A stretch of 9,492 nucleotides of DNA from NCBI GenBank assembly GCA_945827765.1, contig CALZPS010000038.1, positions 1 to 9,492 of the forward strand. The letters are read 5' to 3'. Origin of the DNA: an uncultured Lachnospiraceae bacterium. Lineage in GTDB: Bacteria; Bacillota; Clostridia; Lachnospirales; Lachnospiraceae. A program made the translations under genes and the position numbers. This document shows positions 7,838 to 9,492 of the stretch, in pieces; the stretch's first letter is position 1; each line of letters begins with the position of its first letter. Below the pieces are notes generated by a model. The model worked only from the letters and a program-made list of their open reading frames with translations. It made no database searches and was not told the DNA's origin.

Positions 7838-7897
7838 CCGTGTTCTTCCCTTTTCTCTCGTTTATTTTGCCCATTCTTTCTCTTTGCATCCGGGCAT
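7838..7897 (-). other. Intergenic gap cobT-cobS, no terminator seen
   Basis: A 60-base purine-rich gap on the transcribed strand, with a Shine-Dalgarno-like AGGGAAG near its downstream end. I see no hairpin with a T-run and no convincing promoter boxes, so transcription most likely continues through it. Confidence 0.5.
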
Positions 7898-9001
7898 CTA
7901 CTCCAAAAGCTCATACTGCTCCACTTTGATTTCTTCAAAGGTACTCATCTGCCGATATACCGCCAATGCCATTTCCAGAATCGGCAGTACCGCTACCGCA
8001 CCGCTGCCTTCTCCCAGACACATGCCACAGTCCAAAAGCGCAGACACGCCCAGTTCTTTTAACAGCATCTGTGCGGCCGGTTCCTGAGATACATGGGATG
8101 GAATCAGATAGCCCTGTACCTGCGGCACAAGCCGCACAGCGCACAATGCTGCCGCCGCAGAAATAAAACCGTCTATAACAATCGGCACATGATATAATGC
8201 CCCGCCTAAAAACACTCCGGTCAGTCCGGCAATATCCAATCCGCCCACCTTGGACATAACATCCAGCACTACCTCGCTCTCCGCTTCTTTTTCGACCGTG
8301 ATACGCCGATATAAATCATCCTTGGTCAGACAATACCTCTCTAGTGCTGATTCAATCACCTCTATTTTATGTGCCAATCCCTGCGAAGATAATCCCGCAC
8401 CCTTTCCGGTCACTTCCCGCGCAGATTTTCCAAGCAAAGCTGCCGTCACGGCACTGCTCGTTGTCGTATTACCAATCCCCATCTCCCCGGTGGCGAGGAT
8501 TCCATATCCTTGTTCTGCCTTTTCCTTCACCAGACAAATACCGACCTCGATTGCCCTCTGAACCTCAGTCAGAGTCATCGCCGGTTCTTCGGCAAAATCT
8601 TTTGTCCCATACGCAATCTTCCACTCCGGTCTGCTCACGGAAGGCACATCTGATGCCATCCCGATATCGACAGGGAACACGTCCACACCTGCCACCTGCG
8701 CCATGATGCTGGTGCAGGCTGCGCCTTTTGTGAAATTATCCGCCACGATTGCCGTTACTTCCTGTCCGGTCTGCGTGACGCCTTCCTTCACGATGCCATT
8801 GTCCGCACACAGAATCAACAGTCCCTTCTTTCCCAGCTCAAACTCACTGTTTCGCTTGATACCGGCCATACGGACAATCTGATCCTCCAGTTTTCCCAGA
8901 CTAAACAGTGGTTTTGCCACTGAGAACCATCGTCTGCGAGCCTGTTCCATACTTTCTTCATCCACAGGCAAAACTGTACATTTTAACTCTTCTATCGTCA
9001 T
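7898..9001 (-). CDS. cobT: Nicotinate-nucleotide--dimethylbenzimidazole phosphoribosyltransferase
   Basis: CobT transfers phosphoribose from nicotinate mononucleotide to the lower-ligand base, giving an alpha-riboside phosphate for CobS. The 367-residue protein carries CADNGI (65-70), FTKGAACTSIMAQVAG (90-105), the glycine-rich TGEMGIGNTTTSSAV (171-185), KVGGLDIAGLTGVFLGGAL (251-269), VIDGFISAAAAL (275-286) and CLGEGSGA, with Glu331 as the catalytic base equivalent to Salmonella Glu317. Length fits the family (about 350-360). The start overlaps the stop of the upstream phosphatidyltransferase gene as ATGA, with AAGGAG five bases before the ATG, so the two are probably translationally coupled. 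No benzimidazole-making genes are visible. The natural base cannot be told from the window: adenine, phenolics or scavenged benzimidazoles are all possible in anaerobes. Confidence 0.97.
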   Translation of the reverse strand: MTIEELKCTVLPVDEESMEQARRRWFSVAKPLFSLGKLEDQIVRMAGIKRNSEFELGKKGLLILCADNGIVKEGVTQTGQEVTAIVADNFTKGAACTSIMAQVAGVDVFPVDIGMASDVPSVSRPEWKIAYGTKDFAEEPAMTLTEVQRAIEVGICLVKEKAEQGYGILATGEMGIGNTTTSSAVTAALLGKSAREVTGKGAGLSSQGLAHKIEVIESALERYCLTKDDLYRRITVEKEAESEVVLDVMSKVGGLDIAGLTGVFLGGALYHVPIVIDGFISAAAALCAVRLVPQVQGYLIPSHVSQEPAAQMLLKELGVSALLDCGMCLGEGSGAVAVLPILEMALAVYRQMSTFEEIKVEQYELLE

Positions 9002-9492
9002 TTTTTCTCCTTCGCCTTACGAATAAGATAAATAATAGTCTTTGCATTCGGGTCATACGAAGAGGATTTCAAATGAATCACCAGTTCTTCGACCGTGGAG
9101 AGCATTGCCAAAGTACACCCTGTCACGCACACCGCTGTCTGATGAAACATCAAGATGGAATAGGGAAGAGCAAACATATAGAAACCGGTGATTTTATTTC
9201 CATATGTATGCAGGGATGCAAACCGGTGATATTTTATCCCTGCCAGAGTATAAGATATCACCCGCAGGACAATGATTACTCCCACCGCATACCAGATACC
9301 CACCGGTACACGTTTCCATAAATATGGAATGACATGAAGCAACATTGCAGAATAAAATACCAGATCGGAAACAGAATCCAGAAAAGAGCCAAACTCACTG
9401 GATGCATTCAGTTTTCTCGCCGCCATCCCATCGAGCACGTCCGTGACTCCGCACACGGTGTAGATAACATAAAACAGCATTGTCTGCTGTCT
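8998..9492 (-). CDS. CDP-alcohol phosphatidyltransferase family protein (5' end cut)
   Basis: The frame is open to the right edge (four codons precede the first visible Met at 9480), so the N-terminus is missing. The visible 164 codons hold the complete CDP-alcohol phosphotransferase signature, TDVLDGMAAR then EFGSFLDSVSD: it fits D-x2-D-G-x2-A-R-x8-G-x3-D-x3-D, with all four metal-binding aspartates. Several hydrophobic segments follow, then a basic tail (RKAKEKK). Family members are membrane enzymes that swap CMP on a CDP-activated lipid for an alcohol, as in phosphatidylglycerophosphate, phosphatidylserine and cardiolipin synthesis. Which alcohol this one uses cannot be read from the sequence. 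In other members the motif starts about 45-60 residues from the N-terminus, so roughly 30 residues are probably missing. Its stop overlaps the cobT start, which puts it in the B12 operon; whether it takes part in B12 synthesis is unknown. Confidence 0.88.
   Translation of the reverse strand, partial: RQQTMLFYVIYTVCGVTDVLDGMAARKLNASSEFGSFLDSVSDLVFYSAMLLHVIPYLWKRVPVGIWYAVGVIIVLRVISYTLAGIKYHRFASLHTYGNKITGFYMFALPYSILMFHQTAVCVTGCTLAMLSTVEELVIHLKSSSYDPNAKTIIYLIRKAKEKK
9007..9012 (-). promoter_or_regulatory. Ribosome binding site of cobT inside the upstream gene
   Basis: AAGGAG on the minus strand, five bases before the ATG at 9001-8999. It lies within the last codons of the phosphatidyltransferase gene and fits the ATGA stop/start overlap. 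Confidence 0.75.

Noticed and set aside
7838..7897. A possible terminator or new promoter between cobT and cobS
   Set aside because: The only pairing I found is a four-base stem (GCCC/GGGC) with a long loop and no T-run; there are no convincing promoter boxes.
8998..9492. A cobalamin riboswitch at the head of the operon
   Set aside because: The window ends inside a coding frame on the upstream side, so no leader is present; nothing resembling a B12 box was seen in the internal gaps either.

Overview
The window is one strand-coherent block of a cobalamin (vitamin B12) biosynthesis operon. All ten genes lie on the minus strand, so transcription runs from the right edge to the left edge. Coding density is about 98 percent. 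Neighbouring genes overlap or sit a few bases apart, and both terminal genes are cut by the window edges. Protein sequence style, purine-rich ribosome binding sites, the fused CobA-HemD and the mixed heme/cobalamin gene set suggest an anaerobic Clostridia member, plausibly Lachnospiraceae. That placement is inference from general resemblance, not a search.

In transcription order (right to left) the genes are: a CDP-alcohol phosphatidyltransferase homologue (5' end missing); cobT (lower-base phosphoribosyltransferase); cobS (cobamide synthase, membrane); cobC-like histidine phosphatase; cbiB (adenosylcobinamide-phosphate synthase, membrane); cobD (threonine-phosphate decarboxylase); an mntP-type metal efflux pump; cobQ/cbiP (adenosylcobyric acid synthase); hemC (hydroxymethylbilane synthase); and a cobA-hemD fusion (uroporphyrinogen III methyltransferase plus synthase, 3' end missing).

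The genes cover two ends of the pathway. HemC and CobA-HemD convert porphobilinogen to precorrin-2, the entry to the corrin branch. CobQ amidates the finished corrin ring. CobD and CbiB make and attach the aminopropanol-phosphate arm. CobT, CobS and CobC build and attach the nucleotide loop. The ring-methylation and ring-contraction genes, and the cobinamide kinase/guanylyltransferase (cobU or cobY), are not in this window. No cobalamin riboswitch is visible; if there is one it should lie to the right of the window.

Two genes are not textbook B12 enzymes: the MntP-type exporter, whose ribosome binding site lies inside the end of cobD, and the CDP-alcohol phosphatidyltransferase, whose stop overlaps the cobT start. 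These are the main leads. Otherwise the region looks like an ordinary, intact biosynthetic operon with no mobile elements, CRISPR, RNA genes or broken genes.
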